Assembly: GCA_019055375.1 (NCBI GenBank) | Contig: JAHQIW010003770.1 | Coordinates: 1 to 64,000, forward strand | From: Parelaphostrongylus tenuis | Taxonomy: Eukaryota > Nematoda > Chromadorea > Rhabditida > Metastrongylidae | DNA length: 64,000 bases | Direction of reading: 5' to 3' | Shown: piece by piece, positions 8,844 through 21,829 of the stretch | How positions within the stretch are numbered: position 1 is the stretch's first letter | Layout of the letters: each line of letters begins with the position of its first letter | The notes under the pieces: model-generated | What the model was told of the DNA's origin: nothing | Database searches by the model: none | What the model saw: the letters and a program-made list of their open reading frames with translations, nothing else | Position numbers and translations under genes: made by a program

Positions 8844-11237
8844 ATGGCCAGAGCTGGAAATGCGTATTCGAAGGCAGGGGACCTCAAAGAGGCTTTGAAT
8901 TGGTACGAAAAGTCCGTATCTGAGTTTAGAGATCCGGTGAGTATGACTAGATTTCCTCGACCTTGTGTAACAGTTTTCTACTTGTTCCGCTTTACTGATG
9001 TATATTATTGAATATTTTGAATTTTTTTGAAGGAGACGGTGAAGAAGGCGAAAGAATTGGAGAAAGAGATAAAGGAACGCGAACGTGTTGCTTACATCAA
9101 CCCAGAAATAGCTCAAGAAGAGAAGAATTTAGGGAACGAGAAATTCAAGGTGATTTGGGTCGTGTGGTCACTCAACATAGTCTATGTACCTGGAAATTTC
9201 GTTTCAGAATGGAAATTATCCTGGTGCTATGAAACATCACAATGAAGCAGTCAAACGTGATCCAGATAACGCTGTACTCTACTCGAATCGTGCTGCTTGT
9301 TATACGAAACTCATGGAATTCCAACGTGCATTAGATGACTGTGAGAACTGCATCAAACGTGATCCGAAATTTAGTGAGTTTCTTTTGACAGCTCCTCACT
9401 GACGTTCTCTTTTCAACTGCTCAAAACATACAGAGTGATTTCTGATATTGTCACATATAATTTCCAGCTAAGTGCACATTTCAGCGATCCCCTTTCGTGG
9501 GTGGGGCGAAGGATATATTATGTGAGGAGTTGCTAGCGTAGACGTAGAGTTGTGATGTCTCTCAGCACTAGCAAAGTGCTCTCAATCCAGCCCAGCAGAT
9601 TTTCCATTTTTTCTCGGTCGACAAATTGCTAGCAGCGTTCTCTGAGAATCTTTGTTTGATCCACAAGGCCCAAAAGTGTTGTAATACGGCTAACGAGAGA
9701 TTCCACGGCAAATCGACTACGTCATCATGCAGCCAATTTGTAAAGAACCACCCAGTAAAAGCCCTACCCGCATGCAAATGTGAAGTGCTTCGGGTTCTAT
9801 TAATGCAAGGAAGCGGCGCAAATGCAGATAGTGTTGGAACTCTTACAGCATGTATTGATCAGTCGTGTTGAAAAATTGTATTATGGACTTTTATCACCTG
9901 TGCAAACTATAGGTTCACACGAAAAATGCGACATCTTCGAGTGCGTCGTGGCGCAGTCGTTAGTAGTGCGGTGTATCAGGAAGCAAGGCGCTACATCGAC
10001 TATTTGTCTTAGTTCTCTTTCCCAGCCAATCAGTGTACGCCCTAGAGAACTTTTAAGCTTGACAACCTTGAAATATCAAAGAAAAATCGTCTCGACAGTA
10101 TGCTACGCCATCCACGAAGGCGAACTTCGAACAGCATCCGACGATGCGCGTGAAATGTTCGACGACCTCTATAGAGATTACGAATTGAATGCACGAATTT
10201 CTGGGATTCGCGCACTATTTTGTGATGACGGGTCGTGTTCTGAAAGTTGTGACTTCTTGTGTAACCCAAATTATAACCGAATAATCTGTGCAAACACTAT
10301 TAAAATCTTCAACAAACTGCCTAGCAAGACTTTAGTTTGAATCGGTTGTTCCGGTAACACAAATAGTTTACAGGGCTTCGCTAAGGATACGATTGGTGTG
10401 CCGATTATGTATAGTATTGAAAGTCTAGTTTCTATCATTTAATGAGGACTGTGTTCAATAATCCTTTAGGGACCGTGGAGCTACGGCCACTGCATTGCTG
10501 ACTGGCAACTCTGGACGGTGTGCTCCCCTCCCCTGCATCTCTAACCCCCCAGCGCGCTGCGTCTAACATTGGCACGCTGGGAATTAAAAATGCTTAGGTA
10601 GGGCAGACCGTCCACAAAAAACGAGTTACAGATGCAGTGGCCGCGAGTCCACAGTCCCAGAAGGGATAATTATTCTCGTAGTTGGGCGATTACTTTTAGG
10701 ATGCATCACAAACACATGTTTGAGTCTGAGAAAGTTGTTAATTATATTCATGGCATTCTAGTCAAAGGATATATCCGAAAGGGAGCAGTATTGACTGCCA
10801 TGCGTGAGTGGACAAAAGCGAAGCGTGCATACGAGGATGCTCTGACAATAGATCCCTCCAACGCTCAGGCGATTGAAGGACTGCGCAACTGTTTCCGTAG
10901 TAACGACGTGGATCCAGAAAAGGTTGTGAGATAGATGAGATATTAATGAACGTCACAAATGCAACCTTTCATGACGCTTATTCCAGGCTCGTGAGCGAGC
11001 GTTGGAAGACCCTGAAGTGCAAGCCATTCTACGTGATCCTGGTATGCGGCTGTTACTGGAACAAATGAGTCAGGTTAGTATGGAGTAAGCGGTTTAGGTT
11101 TGACTATTAGGATAATGCTTTGCATGACTCCAAGATGTTTGAAGGATCCTGGGGCAGTCAGAGAACATCTTCAAAATCCTGACATTGCCGCCAAACTTCT
11201 GAAGCTACGTGAAGCAGGTATAATCCAGATGAGGTAA
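8844..11237 (+). CDS. Residual open frame of sti-1 copy 1: TPR2B-DP half, exons 4-9
   Basis: An ATG sits five bases into exon 4, in the context GACAATGG and directly after the acceptor at 8839. From there the joined exons 4-9 stay open for 717 nt, or 238 residues: the last helices of TPR2A, a complete TPR2B and the DP domain. In animal Hop, TPR2A is the main Hsp90 C-tail binder, while TPR2B can bind the Hsp70 tail. A protein made from here would be expected to lose the Hsp90 clamp. Residues that look derived relative to copy 2 include N for D and H for Y early in exon 6, and V for E near the end of exon 7. Whether it is expressed cannot be seen from sequence. Confidence 0.4.
10460..10667. mobile_element. 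Foldback MITE, family A, inside sti-1 copy 1 intron 6
   Basis: It begins TCCTTTAGGGACCGTGG and ends CACAGTCCCAGAAGGGA, with the GACGGTGTGCTCCCC / GGCAGACCGTCC inner arms of the family. It lies about 95 bases before exon 7 and helps make intron 6 unusually long (1388 bases). Confidence 0.7.
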
Positions 11238-11471
11238 ACTGCGTATACCTGCGTAAGACCATTCATTTTCTTTCCGAACATCTTATGATTCATGTCTCGG
11301 TGTAGATTGTTATCAGATGAATTCACAATGTGTCCACATCACTTAAGCTTTGTTGCATTCTCGAGACATTTTGTTACTACGGTACTACCATTGATGGTCA
11401 TCAGCTTTTTTGACCCGATCTATGTGGAGACTGGTTTTTATCGTGTCGTTCTTTTTGTTTATCTGCTACAC

Positions 11472-11477
11472 AATAAA
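11472..11477 (+). terminator. Poly(A) signal AATAAA of sti-1 copy 1
   Basis: A canonical AATAAA lies 235 bases after the sti-1 stop codon. It is preserved at the equivalent place in copy 2. The sequence between is a plausible 3' UTR with no long open frame of known type. Confidence 0.6.
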
Positions 11478-12713
11478 TATTCGTGATAACCGCTTTATGG
11501 TTGTGATTGGGTTTTGGTTATTTATTAGTTGAAATACAACATAATGTGATACTATGTATCCAAAATAAGACATCAGGACTTTACAGTTGATGGTAGAGAA
11601 TGTGGAGTATCAGACATTGGTTTTTTTTTTTGATTATCCGACTCGAATTTTCATTTCTTCTTGGACAACCGAAGGGAAGCCAGGCCTATGTTCCGGAAGC
11701 AGGCGCAACAAATGTAATTGAGTTAAGGAGAGTAAACCCGTAGATGTGACACATAGTAAGGGATGTGAGGCTCTCGGTCGGCGCATCAGCAAAGCGGTAG
11801 TGGATTGAGCGCAGCCGGAATAGCTCCCTTCCATCCTTTTGACCCTTTGGGAACAGCAGTTGAAATTGCTGCGTATTACTTCCGCTAAATTACTGGGTTT
11901 TTCCTCCCTTTGTTCCGGAAAAACTTAGGTTCCTTTTACTACTGTGATACTCCATGGCTTTCTGCACACCTTTCGTGAAAGTTGAGAAATACGTATATCG
12001 CCAACGGTTTAGTTCTCTTATTGAGAAGTAGGGATTTTAGAACACGTGGGCGCTTTTTTTCACTAAAATTGTCTCTGCAGGAGCCTTCTAGGTGATACTC
12101 TACAACTTTAGTGGTAATATAGTACCCAAGGGGTCTAAAGTTCACTTTAGCGACATAACAGTTCCGCTGTGAAATTCGAGCGGGCCAGCTACTTTAAGTG
12201 CAAAACGTAGTCTCCGCCTCGTTCCTGCAGAGTACAGATTTCTGAACGAAAGGAGAGGTGGAACGCTTTTTTTGGGTCAAGCGTTCAAGACCAATTTTTT
12301 TCTGCGTGTGGTTATTCAGCTCTGTTGAAGGTGCTCTGAAGCATACACGTCTCGGTTGAACGGTCAATGTTTTGATCTCTCCCCAAAGTCTCACAGAACC
12401 TTTCTTCGCTCCGGGGTGGGTGTGATATAATTTTTGAGAAGGATCGCAGCACTAATTTGATACATCGGTGAGTCACCCCGCAAGTCATTATAGGGGCGAA
12501 AATGCATTAAATCACCTTAAACGAAGCTAAAAATCAAAGATAAATGCATGGTGTTTTTTCGAAGCATTTGCCGCGCCAGAAAATCCATCTTCTCTATTTA
12601 ACTTTTTATCCTAACACGTAAAGACTTGTTGAAATTTATATGTTAGATGGCGACAAATTTGTAAAACAATCTCATTCACCGAATAGGAATTTTTCATAGT
12701 CCCAAAAATCTAA

Positions 12714-12751
12714 GCTATCTAAGCCAAGTTGTCACTGTTGGCTCAGATAGC
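12714..12751. other. Short hairpin GCTATCT...AGATAGC (unit 1)
   Basis: A 14-bp stem with one mismatch (GCTATCTAAGCCAA / TTGGCTCAGATAGC) around a loop of about 10 bases. The unit 2 counterpart at 44437-44480 has a 13-bp perfect outer stem. Function unknown; it may be a tiny MITE remnant. Confidence 0.4.
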
Positions 12752-13169
12752 AATTATGAGATATGTTGAAATTTGTGCGTGGTGTTAAGGAAATACTTGA
12801 TAAGAACGGTATAATATATGTCCACAGCATAAGCACAATGTTGGAATCATTGGAATCCACAACATTGAATGATAATTAATGGTCTAGAAAAAGAACTCTG
12901 TCGCGCGAGTTTGAAGCACAGATCTTTCCTTTCTCCTTCAGAGATGCCGAAAGAGCTTTTTCTAAAAGCAAACACATTTTTGACGTTTTCCAAACTTGTG
13001 CTATCGTAAGAATATTAGCACTTCGAAGAAGGACGTTTGCCTGGCAACATTCAAGCAAGATAAGAAAGTAAACGTTTACTCGTAGGAAAAATAATTTTAT
13101 TTTCGATTTTACACCCATATGAAGGGTGTTTTGATGAAGCGACCCACGTAGAGCTCTAGCCAGAGATTG

Positions 13170-16100
13170 AAGCTTTCAGATGATTACTAACCAGCGAATG
13201 AGATTATTTTACATATTTGTCGGCGTCGAAAATATAAGTACCTACGTGTTTTTTACGGCGAGCTCGTCAACCTCTTCCATAAGAGCGGCGGAAGGTTGTT
13301 TCTCGAAGGCGACCAGTACATGCTTCTCAGTGCACTTCTCAACTGCTTGACTAAAGGCTTTTTGCCAATTCAAATGCGTCTAAAAGGAGGTGCACTCAAG
13401 TTTGGCCCGGAAGCAAGTAGTCTAATCTCTAGATCTTCCGGCACCTTCAGAACGGATAAAGTCACTTTAGTGAGCATTTGACGGCCTATGCGCAACCTTG
13501 GAAGACCCCACTTTACATCAAAACTAACCGACAAAGGATTACTCTACTGAGGAGATCTGTGAACTGATCAAAACTACGTTCATAACCACTGCATTTGAAA
13601 GCTAGAAGTTCGCACATTCGATAAGTCACGGTCCTTCTTCTTTCATAATACGCTGACTTCTGTATCGTAAACCTTTATAATTCATTGGATATCATCCTAA
13701 ATTTTTCAGTTAAATCGTTTTGCTCGTTATTCTGGATTAATTATTTGGTTTTATGTACGAATATAGTTAGAAACCTTTTCATCTCAGACTGTAGAATTTT
13801 CAAATGTTATCTACAATATATAAACCCGTTTGTAATACGACGCTATGTCAGCGACGTACATATATATAACGCTACGCACTGATGTGTTCGCACATCATAA
13901 AGCTCACTTTATGTCGCGGGTCACAAAAGTATCTGAACGAATCGGAGGCGTGTTGCCTCACATCGCTTGTGTTCACTGAGGTCGCTTACGCTCGATTACG
14001 ACAAGTTATTGTCTACACATGACTGGGAGTTGATGATAGTACACTTTCTTCCGAACAAATCAACACTTTTGAATCGGAGGTGAGTGAAGTCCTGGATCTA
14101 TCGCACTGTGGGAGTTTGAAGCGAGTGCTTAACTAGTAACCTTCCAGCCGTCCTCGGCCGTCCAGCTCGAATGAGTCGCCGTAGCTTCAGCACACGGCTC
14201 CACTTTGCATAAGGATAAGAGGTCTTTTCGTCAAACCACGTTATCAACACTTTTACGTTCCAAGTCCTATAAACACGAGTGGATTCCCAATTCGTTAGAT
14301 TATCGCTTTCTGAAAGAGTATCTAAACTGCTCGATCTTTCGTCGATCCGAAAGATGTTTTGCACAAGAAGAGGGTAGCTAAAGGATCAGCCACTGTCATA
14401 TAGCCTTTCTATTGCTTCATGATCGAAGGAAAACTATAATTATTGGTTACTGGCCGGCACTGTAGTGCGCGCATTTGTATTGTAGTTTTGTAATTTGCTC
14501 CGCATAAGAGTAATTGGATAAATGTTTTTAGCAGTTGAAAGAATAGTCAGAGTAAACGAATTTCTCCCGAATAAAACCGATAATGGGTTAGTTCCTATCG
14601 TTGAATGTCCAAGTTAATTTATGCGATCGTTTCTACGAAGCAAAGTGTTACGGAGAGCCAAGTGGAAGAAAGTACAAGCTTCATACCTTTTCTCACCCTT
14701 CACTTCCAAATAACGCGCCTGTGAAGACATGACGGTATAGACTCAAGTATATGTTAGTTCTCATGCATGAAAATCGAAAACGTTTATACGAAACTTCTGA
14801 AGCTAATATAAATTTCAAGAATCCATGAATCAAGCACATAGAGGGTGTTTAGTGATTACGCATGACCTCGAGTCTGGCTAAAAAGCTGACTTGTTCTGGC
14901 CTGAGCCAGACACAGTCCTGACAATCCATGCAAAAGATGGTGGACTGGTCTCCAACGATCTACTCAAAGACTTATAGAAGAGGAAAAAGCTAAGTGTTCA
15001 GATGAAGCGGTATACTATCCCAGCAAAATTTGTTCATCAAGTTTCTCTTTTGAGGCTTCGAAAGTGTCTACATAAGTACACTGCAAGTCAATTTCACCTT
15101 TCCAGGCTTTGAAGGGCTACTGCCACATCATCGCTCACCACTGCGTTGTATAAATCTCGTTATTAGCAATCTTGCTTCTGGTCATCAGACGATGGAAAAT
15201 TGAGAAAAACTGAATAGGTCATAGATCTAATTGCTCGTAGTTTTCCATGAGCTACGCTTGCGAAATCCAAAAATCCATCTTCGTACTGTCATTTCCCTTG
15301 ATTTTCATTTCAAACTTTTCTATGATAGCGTCTTTCCAAATTGTTCGACATACCGATTTCATCAACTGCAACTTGCTGTCAAAGGCCCTTTCTCCAACAA
15401 CGATTCAAATAAAAACGAACTTCGATGATATCATTGGACATGGCGGAGGTTTGTAACAAAGTGACGAATTTCTGAGCCTTCACTGGCAAAATCACACATA
15501 AGAAACTGTACTATTCTCGTGATATACATGGGGTTCTCCAATGCTCATTAAAGTGTCCGAGAACTTTTTTCCAACATAGTAATCTGGCGTCCATTTCTTT
15601 GGATGAGTATATTCGCTTGTAGGGAATCGGCCGAGCCAAAGAGATCGCACTGCTGAGGAAGCTGAAAGAGCGAAATAGGCACCTGTCTGGTACTGTATAA
15701 GGGCCGTACCAGAACTCATAACGTGGTCAAACATATTATCATGTTAGCAAACTGTTATCGTAATAGTGTCCATGTCTTGGCGCGAGTGCGTTCTGAGTTC
15801 ACGAACACACCATGGCCTGATGATACGTGTACAGAAAGAATTGCTTAAACTGTCAGCTGGCCATATTGACGTCTGTAAGCACATGAATAGTACCTTCTGA
15901 CAATATATTTTGACACCTTTACGTCCGGCTATCCAAAGACCCTGTTGAAAACAATATAAAATCTGATAAAATATTTTGAGCCTTTCATAGGTTTGTTAAG
16001 GCCTAAACACGTGTTTCATCAGTAGCACGGTGCCTTTCGGTTCAGCCGGTTCCTTGCAAGAGGATGTACGCTTTAGATTCAAAGGAGTCAAGCACCATAT

Positions 16101-16290
16101 AAGTGCCACAACAGACCTTATGAAGAGCTCAAGATATGCTATCAGGTTCAACATTCTGACAATGTATTTTGATCTTTTCATGTGGTTTATTATGGGCACT
16201 TATACAATGCAAGACGCGTGTTTCGGCATTACAGCCTCTCATTCACGGTGCCTTTCGTTTCAGTCGGCTCCACGGGTTAAACCTCCTACA
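13170..16290. repeat. Module copy present only in unit 1
   Basis: Unit 2 passes from sequence matching 13160 (CAGAGATTGAAG) to sequence matching 16295 (GTAACTATTTAGGAAATAAT) with only a few bases between (near 44890-44930). The extra 3.1 kb is a paralogue of 19.4-21.8 kb plus two dispersed CACGTGTTTC repeats at its right end. Either unit 1 gained it or unit 2 lost it. Confidence 0.65.
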
Positions 16291-17494
16291 TATAGGAATC
16301 GACGATAGTAACTATTTGGGAAATAATTAGTGTTTCTTTATTATTGTGCATTTTCCCCACTAATTGTTTCCTGTGGCTCTTGCTATTTTAACTGAATTTT
16401 ATTAAAATTAGTTTATGCTTTGAGAGGTTATATTGTATGTATTTTCCTAGACACGTTAACATTGCTTCCAAGTAAGCATGGCACAAGCCGAACTTTCACT
16501 GCAAGCCATGCTTAGACACGATAAAATCGCCTTCAAGTAAACTTGGCAGGAGCTCCTCTGTTGCATTTTCGTCTTGGTGCCTAATATGCAACTTATTATG
16601 CTTCCTAGCATCGATTGTTTTCCCGCGATCCTTTGTGCTCACGTTTTATATTGACGATATGGCTTCTGTTTCCGGTTAGACAGACTGTTTGTCATTGGCC
16701 CATGTATAAGTGAATTATGAACATGCAATGGCAGAGGAAGCTGATTTTCTTTGGGCTATGGTCCGCTGATCTCGTGCAGGCTGGTTCCGTGTCTTCCAGT
16801 ATTCCAGTTAACCGTACGACTTCGTATTTACTCGCTCAGCGATATAACACTAGCCTGCTTATACTGAATTGTCATTATTGGAATGGCAAAGCTCGTGTAA
16901 ATTCAAGCACTCCACTTCGAGTTAGTAACTTTCGGCGCTAAAGACTAACCCGAAGCCCACTACTGAATAGCCAATACAGGGACGCCGAAATATTAACACT
17001 TGCCGTAATGTGATAAATCACTGGGCGAAATTCTCGAGAGGAAAGGTATGACAGTCTGCTTATTATCTTTGACTAGTTAATTGATTCTATGTGGGAAATA
17101 GTGAGAAAGCTTGTTCAACTATAGAATTTTCAAATGTTATCCAAATTATATAAACTCGTATGGGGTATGATGCAAGTCAGGCGACCTACTTATATATAGC
17201 GTCGTCGTGAGAACGATAGGACATGCTTATTCCATCTTCTTTAAGCGCTAACTAGAGGGCTTACGGCTCTCCACCGTTTTGACTCCATTCGTGTTCACTG
17301 ATATCCTTTATGTTTGATTCCGACAAGTTGGCGCTTATTATCGCAAATATTCACGAATTGGTGAAAATAAAAGTAAATATGAGGAATATCTCAGCTAAGT
17401 CGTAGGTGATTCAAAAGTTGAATTTGTAACACTACGTGAGTAAAAACGACACTTTATGACACTTTATTAATCCGTCTTCACACCGTTTTTTTTT

Positions 17495-17725
17495 CACTGT
17501 GCGGATCCCAGTACTTCTAGCATTCAATTCGTTTGATCGTCTTTTTCTCGAAACTCGTAGAAAACTGACTGAGCCAGTCTCCTTGCAGTCTCGAGGATAT
17601 CCTAGTTGTAGCGTTCCGTAAGGCGTTGTTGTTGACTGCCGGAGAGAGTTAAGAGGCAGAACTCGACTCCACGTGCGCCGCAGCGAGCATTACAACCACT
17701 CGGCCACGGTGCCCCTGTTTACCAA
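17495..17725 (-). mobile_element. tRNA-derived SINE (unit 1)
   Basis: On the minus strand an A box TGGCCGAGTGG lies at 17696-17706. A B-box-like GGAGTCGAGTTC lies at 17659-17670. The body continues to about 17500, where it includes a CACTGTGCGGATCCCAGTAC block shared with sti-1 intron 3 near 7800. Confidence 0.65.
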
Positions 17726-20700
17726 AATAGATTGTATAAGTAGCCATTCAATCGCGAGTAGCGTTCAGCTTGAATGAGTTCGCTTAGTTCCAACACTCAC
17801 CTTCGCGATATCGTCGAGTGATATTGTCGTCAACACTCTACAACTTTTGTTCTAGGTCCTATAAACACGAATGGAATCCCGATTCGTCGAATCATGGATT
17901 TGTGAAAGGGGTACCTAAACTGCTCGATCTTCCGTTGATCAGAGAGATGTTTTAGCACAAGTAAGAGGGTAGCTAAAGGGACAGCGACTGTCATAAAGCC
18001 TTCGTTATGCTTTATGCATCAAGGAAAGCTATCATTAATGATCACCGGCCGCCGCTCTAGTGCATATATCTGTGCGATAGTTTTGTAGTTTGCTCCCATA
18101 AGAGTATATGGATAGATGTTTTTAGCCGTTGAACGAATAGTCGAGTATACAAAATTCTCCCGAGCAAATCGAAATCATACTATTTTCTATGTTTGAATGT
18201 CCAAGTTGATTTATTCGAATGCTACTACGAAGCAAGTGCTACGTAGCCAAGTGGTAGGAAGCAGTAGCTTATTATGTTTTTCCACCTTTCACGCACAAAT
18301 TGCGCGCCTGTGAAGATCATTTCCGAAGTTGTATGCTAGATTCAGATCACAACATCATGCGATATAGGTTATCCAAAATGAGGCGTCAGGATACCATAGT
18401 TGATGGTAGCGAATCTGATGTACCAGACATAGGTTTCTTTTCGATTATCCGAAGTCGAATATTCTTCTGTTCCCGTATGACTGAAAAAAACCGAGACTTA
18501 TGCTTTGGCAAGCAGGTGCAACAAATACATTGGGTTAAGGAGAGAAATTTGTAGATGTGACACCATAGTAAAGGATGTGAGGCTATCGGTAAGCGCATCC
18601 GCAGAGCGGTGGTCAACTGAGTGCAGTAGGAGATTGAGTCCCTTTCTTCTCTTTAACTCTTTCAGGACAGCAGCTGGAAACTGCTATGCACTATTTCAAT
18701 AGATTCTTACCCTCCGTTCTCAAAAATTTAGGTTCCTCTCACTACTGTGATACTTCATGGCTTTCTGTACATCTTTCCATAACACTTTTTACAGTATAAG
18801 CTTGTGGGCGCTCTTTTTTACCAAAATTGTTTTTACAGAAACCTCCTCGGTGATCTTATTTGTTTTTTTTTGTAACGTGGTGCCTAAAGGATCTAAGGTT
18901 TACTACAGCGATATAACAGTTCCGCTGTGAAGCTCAAGCGGTCCAGCTACTTTGAGTGAGAAACGTAATCTTCTCCTCGTTCCTATAGAGCACTACAAAT
19001 GTTTTTCTAGAGGGACGGAGAGGAGGAACGCTTTTTCCAAATCAAGCCATTGAGGCCGATTTTTTCTGCTATATCTAGCTTATTCAGCTTGTGTTAGATG
19101 TGCTCTGAGACACACACGTGCTCGATCAAGCGATGATCAATGTTTTGATCTCGCGTCGAAGACTCACAAAGTTTTCCATTGCTCAGGGGTCGGTGTGATG
19201 TCAATTCTGGATAGATAGCAGCACCTAATTTGATAGATACATGGGTAGGCCACCTTCAACGTCATTGTAAAGGCTAAAATGCATTCAATCACCTCATACG
19301 AAGCTAATAATTGGAGTTGAATGCATGGTGCTTCTTTGAAGAATTTGCAACGCCACAGGTTCTACTCATTTTCATTTCTAGCTTTCTATGACTGACACGT
19401 GAAGACTTGTTTTCGGAGAGCTCGTCACTCTTTTCCAATAGAGCGGAAGAGCTTGCTTCTCGAAGGCGAGCACTACCCGCTTTTCAGTGTGCTTATTAAC
19501 TGCTTAACTAAAGACCTTTGACAATTCAATGCACAGAATAGAAAGTGCACTTAAGTGTGGCCCGGTAGCAGACAGTCTAATCCCTGAATCCACCGGCATC
19601 CTCAGAACGCATGGAGTCACTTCGGTGCGCATTTAACGGGCCTATGCGCAACCTTGGAAGACCCCACTTTCCATCAGAACTAACCGAAAGAGGATCACTT
19701 TACTAAGGAGGTCTATCAACTGGTTGAATCGGCGTTCATAAACACTCCGTTTGAAAGCAAATCGTTCGAACGCTCGAAAGGTCACGGTTCTTCGTCCTTC
19801 ACGATACATTGATTTTTTGCATCAATCCCTTCTAATTCACTACTTTCTTGCTAAATTTCTGAGTTTTATCATTTTGCTTGTTGTGCTGGATTATTTATTT
19901 GGTTATATGCGCGAAAATGGTAAACAAGCTTTTAATCTCAGACAGCAGAATTCGCAAATGTTATCTACAATACATAAATCGGTTTTGTGATACGACACGT
20001 GTTGTTAGCGACGTCTTCTATATACACGTTGCCACGGTTGGCGGATGAAGTTCATGTCCTCACATTTATGCTGCGGTTCGTAACACTGTCTAAGTGAATC
20101 CGAGGCGTATCGCCTCGCTTCGTTTCCGCATCGCTCGTGTTCACTGAGATCGCTCTACCTTCGATTACGACAGGATACTGTCTACAGATGACTGAGAGTT
20201 GATGAAAATATAAGTTAATTTGAACAAATCAACACACTTGTATCGGAGGTGAATCAAAATTGGATTCTATCGCATTGCGAGAGTTTGAAACGAGAACTTA
20301 ACTAGTAGCCATCCAGTCGCCCTGAGCCATCCAGCTCGAATGAGTTCGCCTGTAGCTCCAGCACTCGGCTCCAGATTGTATGAGGAGGAGTGTGCTTTTC
20401 GTCAATACGCTTTCTCGACACTTTTATACTCTAAGTCCTATAAACACGAATGGATTCCCGATTCGTTAGATCATGGCTATCTGAAAGGGATACCTAACCT
20501 GCCCGATCCTTTGTTCGATCTCGAAAGATGTTTTACATAAGTAAGAGGGTAGGTAGAGGGACAGCGACTGTCATGTAGCCTTGCTATCCCTTTGTGATCA
20601 AGGAAAGTCATAATTATTGCATCGCGCCGCTCTACTGCATTATATGTATGGTAGTTTTGTAATTAGCTCCACATAAGAGTAGGTGAGACAACTGTTTTCA

Positions 20701-21829
20701 GTCGTTAAACGGATAGTCAGAGCAAACAAAAATACTCCTGAACAAACCGAAAATGGATTAGTTCCTGTCGTTAAATGTTCAACTTGACTTATCTGATCGC
20801 TTCTACGAAGTAAAGTGGTACCGACTGCCAACTGTAGGATATGCGGGCTTATCACCATTCCTCACATTTCACGCACAAATCGCGCGCCTATGAACAACAT
20901 GTTTCGAACAACTCCTAGTGTGCGGACAGGTAGAGAGGCGAAAAAGGAGTTATGGACTAATGCATAATCATAGGGACGGTCGCTCAATCTCTCGCAAAGC
21001 ATATAAGCACGAATGCATTGGTGGAATGGATAGAGCCGCTCTACATTCGTGAAACAGCACGTAAATATAAACTAAACTACTGCTTACTAGGCACACGTGG
21101 GGCACAAAGTATCACTGAAAATAGTCTGATGTTTAGTTCAGCTCTCGCGCATGAAAATCGAAAACTTCTCCACGAATCATTCTAGGCGAATATATTTCAA
21201 AAGTCCATTAATCGAGGACATGGAGAGTGTTTAGGGATTACGCAAAACCACTCGCCATAGCTCAGGTTGATTTGTTCCGCCCTGAGCCAAATCTAATCCT
21301 TAGAATCCATGCAAGAGATTATGGGTTGATATTCGGTGAATTACTGAGGGATATACGAAAGAGGAAAGCGGTAAGTGTTTGAACGAAGCCGTATACTATA
21401 CCAACCAAAATTTGTTTATCAAGTTTTTTTTTCTGAGGGTGTAAAGATGTTTACCTGACTACATTGCGAGTCAAGTTGACCTTTCGAAGCTTCAAAGGAT
21501 GATTGCCGCATAATCACTAACCACTGTGTTGAATAGATCTTTTTACTAACAATTTTGCGCTGTTCATGAAACAAAAGAAAGCTGGAAGAACTAAATAGTT
21601 CATAGATCTGGTTACTAGTAGCTTTCCCACCTGCTACACTTGTAAAATCCAAGAATCCATCTTCACAGATTCATATCTTTTTAATTTTTATTGAAGCCTA
21701 TTCTACGTTGGTTTCCTTTCAATTTGTCCTTGTATATAGTTTGTTCCTTATATACCTTGTAATCTATCGACGTTTATAAATATTTTTTATTGATTGTAAT
21801 TTCTTCGAAAATTCCCATTAAACAAATGG

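Larger units (their letters stand above)
7160..11237 (+). pseudogene. sti-1: sti-1 (Hop/STI1 co-chaperone), copy 1, frameshifted in exons 2 and 3
   Basis: Nine exons: 7160-7180, 7247-7371, 7472-7573, 8840-8936, 9033-9149, 9208-9373, 10762-10922, 10987-11073 and 11145-11237 (stop TAA). All splice sites are GT-AG and phases agree, apart from the lesions. An unbroken version would be 323 residues, close to the roughly 320 of Caenorhabditis STI-1, and like it lacks TPR1. Exons 1-4 encode TPR2A (AEKNLGNAAYK is visible). Exons 5-7 encode TPR2B ([29 protein letters not shown]). Exons 8-9 encode the DP/STI1 domain ending in IIQMR. STI1 is a cytosolic adaptor linking Hsp70 and Hsp90. Exon 2 lacks two bases relative to copy 2, giving an in-frame TGA at 7295. 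Exon 3 lacks one base in an A run near 7492, giving TAG at 7507. The start follows a strong acceptor at 7129, possibly a spliced-leader trans-splice site. The gene call is firm; real decay versus assembly error is not settled. Confidence 0.93.

Noticed and set aside
9008..9245. Short frames overlapping sti-1 exons 5-6 read through introns
   Set aside because: They are exon sequence read without splicing. The spliced model explains them fully.
9943..9990. tRNA-like A box (GTGGCGCAGTCG) in intron 6
   Set aside because: No B box follows, and unit 2 has a clean 25-30 base deletion here. Too short to call a SINE or tRNA gene.
9822..10340. 172-codon plus-strand frame inside sti-1 intron 6
   Set aside because: Its downstream half lies in sequence absent from unit 2 and the frame crosses a tRNA-like remnant. 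No recognisable domain or splice pattern. Peptides such as [15 protein letters not shown] look protein-like but are unsupported.
21030..21080. A-box-like TGGTGGAATGG
   Set aside because: No B box at a suitable distance in either unit.
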